A stretch of 14,495 nucleotides of DNA from Theristus sp. LFF4_11 (taxonomy: Eukaryota > Nematoda > Chromadorea > Monhysterida > Xyalidae). Under the pieces are notes generated by a model. The model saw only the letters and a list, made by a program, of their open reading frames with translations, was not told the DNA's origin and searched no databases. Location: assembly GCA_030248135.1 (NCBI GenBank), contig JASANC010004692.1, positions 1-14,495 of the forward strand, written 5' to 3'. Both the position numbers and the translations under genes were made by a program. Positions 1 to 7,961 of the stretch are shown here, one piece after another (the first letter of the stretch is position 1; the number at the start of each line of letters is the position of its first letter).

Positions 1-493
1 TCCAAGCACAACTTTGGGTGTTCGTTTCGTGTGCACGGAACCAAGTTTGTGGCTTATACTATGCTCGCAGGACGCAGCGAGCAAATTTGAAAAAAGCGCG
101 CGAGGGGATAACGGCTCATATTATGCGTGATGCGCTCTCCGCTCGCTACGCTCGCTCGCGCATCCGCATGATTTGAAACAGCAAGGAATGTGATACATGC
201 AAATCAATTGAACTGACACGATCGAGAGATATGTAACTGCACAACAATTTCACCGCGTTTCTAAATAAAAGATCACCGAAAGACAAAAAGAATCACGAAC
301 CCGCACAGACGAAAGAAGTGAACCAAGAACAAAATTGAAAGAGCAAAAAAATCAGATGGAGATTCGGGTCACTATCACCAGTACAACAGCACGACGACAT
401 CACCAACAAAACTTTGAGCAATTTCCGAGTTCAAAGACACAAAATTTCAGGAAATTTGACTGAATAAATATTAGCCATTCACCCGATTTTTGT
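1..493. other. Gene-poor left flank with a GC-rich hairpin
   Basis: I see no convincing coding exon here on either strand. At about 124-172 a run with the repeated word CGCTCG is bracketed by ATGCGTGATGCGC and GCGCATCCGCAT, which can pair into an imperfect stem of about 12 bp. AATAAA-type words occur near 265 and 464 on the plus strand and could be 3' ends of a gene left of the window, but they are common in A+T-rich DNA. None of this identifies a gene. Confidence 0.4.
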
Positions 494-713
494 CTATTCA
501 TCATCATCATGAGTATCATCAATGCAGCCGTCACCATCATCATCAGTGAAGTCGTCATCAGAGCTGTCCACACAATTTGCCGATGCAAGCGCAGCAATGT
601 TCTCAGTGGCAGCAGCTGACGCTGCCGACGGGGACTGCGAATCCGTGCTGTCGCAGTTTGACAGCAACGATTCCGTGCTGTTGCCAGCAACACTTGACAC
701 GGGTCTCAGGGTG
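494..713 (-). CDS. Possible terminal exon, acidic low-complexity protein (doubtful)
   Basis: On the minus strand a frame is open from about 713 down to a TAG at 494. It is rich in Ser, Ala and Asn and ends in a strongly acidic tail of Asp runs, including DDDFTDDDGDG and a final DDDE. Such tails occur in many nuclear or calcium-binding proteins, so they do not identify a family. No good splice acceptor precedes it and no in-frame ATG is present. The plus strand of the same stretch is also open (ATG at 522 to 779, beginning MQPSPSSSVKSSS), and much of both readings comes from a CAT/ATG-rich simple sequence. A TATAAATA word lies just upstream on the minus strand (about 718-725). I do not recognise the protein and could not choose the strand with confidence. 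Confidence 0.2.
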
Positions 714-817
714 CTTTATTTATACCAAGAGCGTGAATTGTGTTCTCCGGAACATCAAGTTATGAAGTGGCGAAAATGAAAATTGAAATGGATATGCGGA
801 ATACAGTGCATTTTGAG

Positions 818-1290
818 CATAGTTGTTCTAGGGGGGGGGGGCCTGGGGGGGGCCGGCCCCCCCCCCAAAAAATTTTCGAATCTATCTCTATCAAACAGGT
901 TTTTTCGGCTTAGCTATTATCTATCTAAAAAATTTTCTCAGCCAGCTATCTATCTGAAAATTTTTGTCTTCGAGGACATAAAATGAGTCAATTTTTGAGC
1001 AAAATTGACCATTTTTGCTCGTAATTCTTGAAAATTTCGCTAATTTTAGGTAAAATACGCGCTTATACTTGATTTTTAGAGTATTTTTAGCATTATTTTG
1101 CTGTTTTTATAGCTTTTTATCGTTTTAGCTATCTATCTATCAAATTTCAAAATTTTGACCGCCCCCCCCAAAGTCACATGGCCCCCCCGCGGCCCCCCCC
1201 CCAAAATTTTCCAGCTATCTATCTATCTAGAAAATTTGCTCCAGCTATCTATATCGGCCCCCCCAACCCCTCGGCTCTGGAACAACTATG
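818..1290. mobile_element. hAT-like miniature inverted-repeat element 1
   Basis: The ends are CATAGTTGTTCTAG at 818-831 and its near-perfect inverse CTGGAACAACTATG at 1277-1290 (one mismatch). The element is flanked by a perfect 8-bp direct repeat, ATTTTGAG, at 810-817 and 1291-1298. Terminal inverted repeats with 8-bp target duplications are the hallmark of hAT-superfamily insertions. The 473-bp interior has no ORF. It is made of G and C homopolymers next to both ends, interspersed with ATCT/CTAT microsatellite (for example 1128-1142 and 1213-1252) and AAAATTTT blocks. It is therefore non-autonomous. The superfamily assignment rests on duplication length only, because the terminal sequence is not a textbook hAT end. 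Confidence 0.75.
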
Positions 1291-1329
1291 ATTTTGAGTG
1301 ATTTCAAAAATTGAAATTTGGGTCCTTCG

Positions 1330-1477
1330 GCGGTATAAAAAACCGGAAAAAAACCAAAATTTACACGGTAAAATATCGGTAATTTATTTTGGCCATTTTT
1401 TGGCGCTGGTATAAAAAACCGTTTTTTATACCGTTTTTATACCGAAAAAAAACGTTTTTTATACCGACCCACCCCTA
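1330..1477. repeat. Palindromic GGTATAAAAAACCG repeat
   Basis: The word GGTATAAAAAACCG appears near 1333, again near 1408, and in inverted form (CGGTTTTTTATACC) several times up to about 1467, so much of this 150-bp block can fold on itself. It ends with a GACCCACCCCTA motif, which resembles the end of some hAT-type elements, but I found no matching left end or target duplication. No coding potential is seen. It is best described as a degenerate inverted-repeat fragment. Confidence 0.5.
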
Positions 1478-1970
1478 ACCGTGCACCGTAATCGCACTCG
1501 ACGCAACGAGTGATTGGTCATTTCAATTCCATTCCATTTTATTTCGCGAAAAAGCAGGAAACTCCGATAAAACTGTATGAACAGCATGTATTTCGGAGAC
1601 CCAAACAGCATGTATTTCAATCAGGCGGTTCATAGTTCCACGGATGAACCCGCATTTTCAATGCAACGATCTGATCGTGATTGCTCGTTCCAAAAAAACT
1701 CGCTGTAAAGAGCATTTCATAACTACTTTCTTTGGCGTCTTGCAGACAAACAGCATACGTGCGAAACAGTTAGTATTGCCGTGCGTTCAGTGTCTGATTT
1801 ATCTGCAAACGTATTGTGTCGCATGATAGTGGCATTCCGTTTTTCGGAAAACGATTTCCTTCCGTTTTTTCGTGTTCAGAAACAGACATTCTTTTTCGAT
1901 ATTCGGTATTTGTGCAGAATAGCGTGCTTTTGAAAAGCGCTCGCAAACAAGCGGGACAAAAAAAACGCTA
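1478..1970. other. Presumed intronic or intergenic DNA without a gene
   Basis: I looked here on the minus strand for the continuation of the succinyl-CoA ligase gene, expecting a segment like the family's VPPPFAA motif, and did not find it. A short direct repeat (CAGCATGTATTTC) occurs at about 1582 and 1607. Plus-strand frames such as 1644-1826 have no recognisable product. If the ligase gene is intact, this stretch belongs to its third intron. Confidence 0.4.
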
Positions 1971-2029
1971 AAAAACTGTTAAAGCATAGCTGCGCGGTCA
2001 CTAAATACTGCAACATGAATGCGCCCTTA
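1971..2029 (+). repeat. Dispersed short repeat, copy 1
   Basis: This stretch shares the core GTCACTAAAT..ATGAATGCGCC, preceded by a GTTAAAGCATAGCTGCG-like block, with the right arm of the inverted-repeat element at 9949-10050. Here only one arm is visible. It lies downstream of exon 3 of the succinyl-CoA ligase gene, in its presumed intron 3. Confidence 0.55.
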
Positions 2030-2034
2030 GGAAA

Positions 2035-2078
2035 ACCTACAGAGCAACAGAGCCGTTTTTGTCTCGAGGTCTGTAGGT
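2035..2078. other. Perfect 9-bp stem hairpin
   Basis: ACCTACAGA at 2035-2043 is perfectly complementary to TCTGTAGGT at 2070-2078, with a 26-base loop. It sits about 30 bases inside the intron downstream of exon 3 of the minus-strand ligase gene, next to repeat copy 1. It may be a relic of a small element. No function is evident. Confidence 0.4.
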
Positions 2079-2107
2079 CGTCTAAGGCTTCGCAAACGAA
2101 AGCCAAC

Positions 2108-2837
2108 CTCTTTAACGGTATTAAAAACGGGAAGGCCAAGATGCCTACTGCCGCCCTTGCCCGGTGAGACTCCACCAACGATTTTCGTGCCATAGTCAAT
2201 CATCTGCTGACTATGGAATGTTCCCTGCAAGAAGACACAATTAAAGCAATTTATGTTGAAAATAAGTTGTGATCAAATTTTTGTTTTCATTCTCTTATTT
2301 CTTGTGTTTGTTGTGTTTTGAAGGCATAAGAAACTCAGAACAAAACAGAAATTAATAAGTTTGAAACGGGTGTAGGGGGTGCACTGATGAGAAAACCTGC
2401 ATGTTGAGTGTCTGCACCTAATTTCGAAACACTCGTCTTGCATCACTATGGTTCTATTTTGGTTTTATTATGTAAAAACGTGAAATCAGTGTTCGAACAA
2501 AATCGAAACAGTCACATTTTTCCAAATGCGCACACCTGCTTTCCTGTGAAACCTTGCACAATCAATTTTGTATCTTTGTTGACGTTCAAATGAGGTCTTG
2601 TGTCGGAATAAACGGTGCGAATGGAGGCTGAAAAAACGCTGCGAAGTTCAAATTCATGAAAAAAGAACCAATCTCCACTCCAGATTTAAAAAAAACTCGA
2701 AACATACATAAACGCTCAATATTATTAATAGTTGTTCTCACAAAACCCAACCAACCTGCTGCTGCTGCAATTGGCCTCGTTGTCCGGGATGATATAGAAA
2801 TACACGGAAAACAAAAACGAGCTGCCGGAAGAGACAT
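2108..2837 (-). CDS. SUCLG1: Succinyl-CoA ligase alpha subunit, mitochondrial (first three exons only)
   Basis: The alpha subunit of the TCA-cycle enzyme that converts succinyl-CoA to succinate with nucleoside triphosphate formation, acting in the mitochondrial matrix. Exon 1 (2837-2756) starts at an ATG and encodes [20 protein letters not shown], a presequence rich in Arg, Ser and Ala with no acidic residue, which fits mitochondrial import. Exon 2 (2627-2536) follows a TTTTTTCAG acceptor and ends with [15 protein letters not shown]. Exon 3 (2224-2108) follows CTTCTTGCAG and reads [18 protein letters not shown], then PGKGG and [12 protein letters not shown]. The phases join exactly (1+2, then 0). 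These motifs are the CoA-binding Rossmann core, near-identical across bacteria and eukaryotes. Only 97 of the roughly 320-330 residues expected are present. The catalytic-histidine half is not seen in the 2.1 kb to the left edge, so either intron 3 is long and leaves the window or this is a 5' fragment. Confidence 0.9.
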
Positions 2838-3225
2838 CTCACTCCACTCAGACTCTCAGCTCTTCAGTCAGGCCGGTTTTTTTGGTTGATCCCTGACGAT
2901 ATTGCTCCAATGGAGTGGGTTTCGATTAGTCGGTCTTCTTGAATCTTGAATCTTCGAAAATCGAAAAAAGTGAAAATTCCGATTTTTTATTAAATTTTAC
3001 ATTAATTAAAAAAAATTCAAAATACCGGAATAAATTCTGCTTTTAAAAAAATCGAAATTTTTTAAATAACTAAAACGAATTTTGGCCATCAAAATTGTAC
3101 TTTCATCTCAAAAGTGAAAATGCGTTCAAGACACTTTCCACAGAAAGTGACATTATGCTTTTCTGCCTGGAGTTTCGTGTGGACTTTGTTTTTGGCAGAA
3201 TTTTCTTGACATCGACGACGAGCAA
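2838..3225. other. Upstream region of the minus-strand ligase gene
   Basis: This interval separates the ATG of the succinyl-CoA ligase gene from the repeat block to the right and must hold its 5' leader and core promoter if the gene is active. A CT/CAGA-rich stretch lies just upstream of the start (2838-2875), and 2960-3080 is very A+T-rich with AAAATT words. A short direct repeat, TTGAATCTTGAATCTTCG, is at 2938-2956. I see no clear TATA box or coding exon. Confidence 0.35.
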
Positions 3226-3253
3226 AGTCCAGCTCCAGAGCAGTACCGTGGGC

Positions 3254-3722
3254 GAGGGGGGTGGGGGGGGGTGGACCCCCCAGAGCACCAGAGACCGTCG
3301 GGTGGGGGGCACCGTGCCACCCCCCCTAAAACCGGGCACCCCCCCCCATCGGACCCCCCCCCCTCGAAAATTTGGCCGACACCCCCCACGCCCCCATGAA
3401 ATTTTGTCTGGCGGCGGACACCCCCCAGTACCGAAGACGAGGGGGGGTGGGAGGGGGGTACACCCAGTACCGTGGGCGGGTGGGGGGGGGGGGGTACACC
3501 CCCCAGAGCACCAGAGACCGTCGGGTGGGGGGAGGGGTGGCGGGGGTGGGGGCACCGTGCCACCCCCCCCCCCTAACACCGGGCACCCCCCATCGGACCC
3601 CCCCCCTAAAACCGGGCACCCCCCCCATCGGCGGACCCCCCTCGAAAATTTAACCGACACCCCCCCCACACCCCCCATGAAATTTTGTCTGGCCCTCTGG
3701 CGGAGACCCCCCCCCCCAAAAT
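3254..3722. repeat. Degenerate tandem array of poly-G/poly-C tracts
   Basis: Words recur in loose tandem: CAGAGCACCAGAGACCGTCG at about 3280 and 3504, CCCATCGG with poly-C at about 3346, 3590 and 3626, AAAACCGGGCACCCC at about 3328 and 3608, and ATGAAATTTTGTCTGG at about 3396 and 3677. Blocks of 7-12 G or C separate them. The G tracts on both strands could form G-quadruplexes. Homopolymer lengths here are also prone to assembly error. No gene is supported despite long open frames. Confidence 0.7.
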
Positions 3723-3785
3723 TTTCTGCACACCCTAAATTTTTTTTCGAAAATCATGTTTTTTGTCTATAAAGTCCATAATTTT

Positions 3786-3885
3786 AGCTGAATATATGAT
3801 AACTTGACCATCTTCATTGTAATTTCAAAGATTTTGCAGCAAAATTTGGCGTTTTTCCTTCAAAATTTAAGCGAAAAAATATCAT
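3786..3885 (+). repeat. About 100-bp inverted repeat, left copy
   Basis: The complement of this stretch matches 5304-5407 closely over about 100 bp. Shared words include TTTTGAAGGAAAAACGC, AAATTTTGCTGCAAA, TCTTTGAAATTACA and TATCATATATTCAGCTAA. The left copy is inside the composite element and the right copy is outside it, so this is a separately dispersed family or the composite element is larger than I drew it. Confidence 0.75.
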
Positions 3886-4012
3886 GGGGGGTGGGGGGTG
3901 GACCCCCCACAGAAAATTTTGAAAAAATGCACCCCCCCCCCCATGGCCCCATGGGGGGGTCCCACCCCCCCCCGCTCCCATAGGTTCCCCCCCCTCACTT
4001 TTTGGTCGGCAC

Positions 4013-4049
4013 TAGGGTTGTTAAAAAAAACAAAAATCGACATTTTTGG

Positions 4050-4082
<33 letters not shown>

Positions 4083-4765
4083 AAATTTTTTTTTTAAAAA
4101 AAAAAATTTCAAAAATCAAAGTTGTGCTAAATCAATCAGGGAGTCCGAAGAACCACATATGATATGCAAGCGCCTCCCGAATGACACCCGTTGGCGGAAC
4201 TTTGCAGATTTTGTTTTGGTGACCTCAATTACCCCTTTTCCAAACCGTCACCATGCCTCTTCTTGTGTTTTGACCTCCAAAACGTCACTAATTGTCCCCA
4301 GCTAAGCTAATGCTGAAGTGAAGACAAACATACCGCCTTGAAATTCGATCAATTCTTCTGATGGTTTCGCGACGACACGACACGAAGCAGCAACCAGACA
4401 ACGTAGCGCTTGCAAACGGTGCAGCGAGCACAATCGGACGCTCTGCGAGGCTAATCGTCACCTTATCTGCATCGGAAATGGTAGGCTAAGCTTTGGGACG
4501 CTCAAAAACTTCATCGCAGATGTTGTCGAAGCCTAAAATCAGTCGGTAAAACGGTCCAAAATCGACTGCTAAAGGTTTTACGAGGTATAATCAAAGAAAA
4601 TTTTTGTTGAACTTTCGAAAAATTGTGCCAAAATTGAGGTTTTCAGAGCATATTGGAGAAAAATTTTTCGAATTTTTTTTTAAAAAAAAAAAATCGGCAT
4701 TTTTGTTTTTTTTTAATTACTTTTTTTTTTAAAAAAAAAATTTTCATTTTTGTTTAACAACCCTA
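4013..4765. mobile_element. hAT-like miniature inverted-repeat element 2, nested
   Basis: The termini are TAGGGTTGTTAAA (4013-4025) and the exact inverse TTTAACAACCCTA (4753-4765). Perfect 8-bp direct repeats GTCGGCAC flank it at 4005-4012 and 4766-4773. The TAGGG-type terminus plus an 8-bp duplication is characteristic of hAT elements. Subterminal regions are long T and A homopolymer blocks (about 4041-4110 and 4670-4742). The central 4125-4600 is unique sequence without an open frame of useful length, so the element is non-autonomous. It inserted into the poly-C element, giving a clear order of events: the outer element came first. Confidence 0.85.
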
Positions 4766-4860
4766 GTCGGCACCCCCCCCCCACGGTACGATACCCCCCT
4801 TCGAAAAATTTTTTGAGCCCACGGTACTGCTCCAGACCAGAGTACTGGACTGATGGAAGC

Positions 4861-4882
4861 TTAGGCTTAGGCTAGGCTTAGG
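4861..4882 (+). repeat. Interstitial telomere-like TTAGGC tract
   Basis: The sequence reads TTAGGC, TTAGGC, TAGGC, TTAGG in a row. TTAGGC is the canonical telomere unit of most studied nematodes. With under four units and one indel, it is an internal relic rather than a chromosome end. It begins 9 bases after the outer end of the composite element. A further TTAG-like stretch continues to about 4930 with decaying similarity. Confidence 0.6.
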
Positions 4883-5303
4883 AACAGGTTTTGTTTAAGG
4901 TTAGCCTAAGGTTTGGTTTTTTGGTTTAGGTCCAATTTAGCAATGTCCGAGAACATCCAATTGTGGAGCGTGAGCGTGAGTTAACTGGAGCGTAATATCA
5001 TAAAACGTGGCAACCATAAGAAACAAAGTAGTTTTCAGCAACTTCGTATCAAGACCCAAACTACAATTACCGTAACCCATGGGACCAAATTTCCGACATA
5101 ATGACATTTTCATGCCATCATGTGAACGGTATCCATCATTCTAGTAGCTTTTCCTGGCAATAGAAGGACGTTTTTAAAAACATCGGCCCGAGACCCACTG
5201 CAAAATCCTGTTTAAAAAAGTTTAAAAAAATTCGAACCCTAATGTTGGACAGTGGCACCCACCGGTATAGTAAAAAAATTTCTGAGGGGACCACCACCAC
5301 AAC
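4883..5303. other. Intergenic stretch without a visible gene
   Basis: This A+T-rich sequence has no convincing ORF or exon on either strand. Short TTTAAAAAA words near 5173-5229 are simple sequence. Confidence 0.4.
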
Positions 5304-5407
5304 CTGATTTTTTTCGCTTTAAATTTTGAAGGAAAAACGCTAAATTTTGCTGCAAATTCTTTGAAATTACAGTGATGGATGTCAAGTTTATCATATATTC
5401 AGCTAAC
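5304..5407 (-). repeat. About 100-bp inverted repeat, right copy
   Basis: This is the inverted partner of 3786-3885, with only scattered mismatches and small indels. The open frame at 5372-5620 runs through it and through the next repeat, and shows no family resemblance. Confidence 0.75.
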
Positions 5408-5434
5408 AGTGGCGACCAAATTCGACCTTCCCCA

Positions 5435-5520
5435 GTACAGTACGGCCGAATAAATAAGGCAGTCCTTGTATTCTCATCAAGGCGGGATCTGTTGCAGACT
5501 AGGAGTTGCCTTTTTCAAGA
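5435..5520 (+). repeat. Dispersed repeat matching intron 4 of the DUF273 gene (copy A)
   Basis: CAGTACGGCCGAATAAATAA followed by GGC, then CTAGGAGTTGC and CTTTTTCAAGAA, correspond in order and spacing to 7445-7520. The middle is more divergent but keeps CCTTGT. Copy A lies in non-coding DNA about 400 bp upstream of the same gene. Each copy contains AATAAA and a TTTTTCAAG word that resembles a splice acceptor. Confidence 0.65.
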
Positions 5521-5883
5521 ATGCCAAGCTATTTCCCAATCGTGTGTGCTGTCATCTTCGGCACTGTCAATAATGCTTTGCTTTATTGCCTCCGCACGTT
5601 TTGGCTTTTTGTCAAGGTAAGGGGATGGAGTGAAAAAAAACGCGTAGACAGTTATCACGCCACACAATAACGATATGAAAATTTGCTGATAAAGAACTGG
5701 AAAACTCAATGCCCATCATTAATGGATTATTATTGCAGTGAATGTGATTCCAATCATAGGTGATTGTACTCAAAGCAAAATAGCTAGTTAACACAACAGT
5801 CAGTCAACAATCGAACCCAAACAAAACGTTTCAATTCACAAAACAGTTGCGTCGTGACAAAAAAATTGAATGCAAAAACGCAA
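5521..5883. promoter_or_regulatory. Presumed promoter and 5' leader of the DUF273 gene
   Basis: No exon is recognised here. The sequence AATTCACAAAACAG ending at about 5846, 38 bases before the chosen ATG, ends in AG after an A+T-rich stretch and could be a cis- or trans-splice acceptor, as many nematode mRNAs receive a spliced leader close to the ATG. No TATA box was clear. This is positional inference only. Confidence 0.25.
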
Positions 5884-7751
5884 ATGGCAATGCGCTACAA
5901 TTGGCCGACGATCGTTGCATTTTTATTGTCTGTTAAACGGTTATTATTAAGATTTTTTGTTGTTTCAAAATCTGATCTGATCTTCCGATTTTGTCGATTC
6001 TGCCGTTCTCAGTTGGGCCTTCTGCTCGGCTTCGTGGTGCCGATTCTGGTGCTGGGTAACTTTCACAAAATTCGTGAACAATTTCGAAGCATCTATCACG
6101 GCAGCAGTAAGCGAGCAGATACATTCGCTGGTAGTTTGGTTTTCTGCAATCGAAACTCAAATCTGATCGTCGAAATTGTTGTGTACACGGAACTTGTGTC
6201 TCGAAAATCGCCATTTTATACGATAGCAAACGATACACAGACGTGCTACGCACGACGTCACGGTTATCGATTGATTCATATTGATCCAGATCGATCAGAA
6301 ACTGCCAGATACACTCGACTGTGCAACCAAAAATCGGTGAGAATTTTTTTACATGACATTCTTCAACGAAGATCAAAAATGACCGTGTGCGTTGAGACTG
6401 CTTTTGGCTTTGAGAAAGGGGCGTGCGGATTTTTGCTTTTTCTCCTGTTTTGTTGAGATTCTTTACCCCCCCCCTCCTTCCCCAGTCATATTAAAAACTT
6501 TTATATACACTGCAGCAAATTATATTTTTCGTGGAAAACCAGGTATTTTTTCGAAAGCACTGCGCCATTGCTGAATTTCTTTCGTTCGAATCGCAACGAC
6601 GAACAATAGAACAGTCAGCAAACATCACGACAACACACTGGGTGCTCGTTCTCGATGCTGATACAGGCGTCTTGAATCCGAACCACTGCATTGAAGAGTG
6701 AGCGGGAAATGTTGGACCACTTAAAGTCTTGTGGCGTGTTTCATTTCAGATGTTAAACTACTTGAAATTTATTGGCTTGTTTCATTTTTTTAATCCGTTC
6801 ATACCACGCTGCTCTAAAAAAATGTTTCGCCGATTCAGATACATCGACGACTCGGTAAACTTGGTATTCTACGAACGATTTTACAACTTTGAAATTGCCG
6901 CTGGTAATTATCTCATCAAAAACACTCCGTATTCAAGACGATTCTTGGTAAAATGGGCGCACTACGATCAGGCGGTTCAATCGACCGATCATTTCAAGAG
7001 CTACGACCAAGGAGCTCTGCATCTGTTGCTTCTGGACGAGCTGTTTGTGGGGCGTGACAAATTGGTGCTAGAACAAGAAAGATGCGAAAAAATGTGGTAA
7101 AAATTAGTGCTTCTTGGTTTTGTTTTCTTGGAGAATATTGTGAAAGAAAAGCAATGAAACAAATGAAGCAAGCATGAAAAAAATAACATTGACCTGGTAT
7201 TAGACGCCACACAGGCGCTCTTCGCAGTCAATGCGTGAATATTTCGCGTTTGTCACCTGCTGTCGAGTGACGCTTGGCGCGCGACGCCAGTTTCAACCGT
7301 ACGTCAAACTGCTTCGGCGCGGTCACGCGTGGGTGATCGACAAACAAGTGACCAGGAATCAATGGTGCTTGCAAATGTTCATGATACACGACTGGAAGCT
7401 GCCGACGGAGACGAAACGCGCCGACTTCTATTTTTTGGTTGGCACAGTATGGCCGAATAAATAAGGCTAAGGCGCTCCTTGTTGTCTCAGTCGCCGACCT
7501 AGGAGTTGTCTTTTCAAGAAGCGAACGTGTTTTCGTTTCAGCGAGCGCCCGCTGGCGACGGCGAATGTGCCGAAAGCAGCTCTGCACCGTGGCCACATCG
7601 TCCGGAGAACCGGATTTCATGTGACGAAATGAAAACGATATTGACGGCTGAGGAACGGAGATCGCAGAGGAGTCGGGAACTAAAACTGGCTTGGCTTGTA
7701 CCGTACTTGACGCAACCGGACGCTGCTGATTGTTGGCCGTATTGTGCTTGA
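5884..7751 (+). CDS. DUF273 family glycosyltransferase-like membrane protein
   Basis: Five exons join in frame into 435 residues: 5884-6336, 6543-6697, 6839-7096, 7215-7446 and 7542-7751. Family signatures run in order. QTCYARRHGYRLIHID (about 110-125) is followed by FFRKHCAIAEFL (153-164) and VLVLDADTGVLNP, whose DAD (189-191) looks like the metal/nucleotide-sugar DxD. Then come EYIDDSVNLVFYERFYNFEI, AAGNYLIKNTPYSRRFL and YDQGALH (258-264). Near the end is LLRRGHAWVID, then MFMIHDWK. Hydrophobic segments near the N-terminus suggest a type II anchor, with action probably in the Golgi or ER lumen. The donor acceptor pair and product are unknown for the family. The first ATG in frame is at 5884. 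A TTCTCAG at 6007-6013 offers an alternative split of exon 1. The last exon (Cys-rich, ends WPYCA) and the donor at 7446 or 7437 are the least certain parts. Confidence 0.85.
7445..7520 (+). repeat. Dispersed repeat lying in DUF273 intron 4 (copy B)
   Basis: This copy matches 5435-5520 at both ends: CAGTATGGCCGAATAAATAA with GGC, then CCTAGGAGTTG and CTTTTCAAGAA. It fills most of the predicted 95-base intron 7447-7541, beginning two bases before the predicted donor. In addition, GGCACAGTATGGCCGA at 7441-7456 is an imperfect inverse of TTGGCCGTATTGTGCT at 7733-7748, which would bracket the last exon. Confidence 0.6.
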
Positions 7752-7830
7752 ACATGGTTGTATGTTTGTTTGAAAGGTTTGATGTTGAAGTTGGAATGCT
7801 TTCTAATGGTTCGTGTAGTTATCAAACGTT

Positions 7831-7836
7831 TTTATT
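7831..7836 (-). terminator. Candidate poly(A) signal of the receptor gene
   Basis: TTTATT on the plus strand reads AATAAA on the minus strand, about 220 bases after the receptor stop codon. The word is the canonical signal and the position is suitable, but it is short and could be chance. Confidence 0.4.
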
Positions 7837-7961
7837 GACATTTTTAATGTTCGATAAGTGATAAATCAACATTAGAGAATGAAATAATTATTATGAATGC
7901 GTAAACTTGATTGACCCAAGTGGAGCTCCGTTGGTATCTGAATCTGTTTGGAATCGTGCTG

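Larger units (their letters stand above)
3226..4851. mobile_element. Composite G/C-homopolymer-rich inverted-repeat element
   Basis: The outer ends carry inverted copies of a terminal sequence. The left has AGTCCAG (3226-3232) and CCAGAGCAGTACCGTGGGC (3235-3253). The right has GCCCACGGTACTGCTCCAGA (4817-4836) and CTGGACT (4845-4851). Between them lies an array of poly-C and poly-G tracts, then a 750-bp hAT-like insertion (4013-4765). Without that insertion the element is about 865 bp. I found no convincing target duplication, so the family and exact ends are uncertain. There is no transposase. The long translated frames in this stretch are only Pro- and Gly-rich readings of homopolymers. Confidence 0.6.

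Noticed and set aside
2586..2755. Continuation of the ligase exon 1 frame to 2586
   Set aside because: The donor at 2755 and the TTTTTTCAG acceptor at 2628 join in phase to clear family sequence. The read-through residues do not resemble the ligase.
3095..3772. Long Pro/Gly-rich open frames on both strands (up to 225 residues)
   Set aside because: They are translations of poly-C and poly-G tracts. Several frames on both strands are open for the same reason, with no splice signals or family resemblance.
5854..5883. GTG at 5854 as start of the DUF273 protein
   Set aside because: A eukaryotic gene should start at ATG. The first in-frame ATG is at 5884, and the preceding bases look like leader sequence.
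7228..7755. Minus-strand frame of 175 residues
   Set aside because: It lies antisense to exons 4 and 5 of the DUF273 gene, whose family motifs establish the plus strand. I see no family features in the minus reading.
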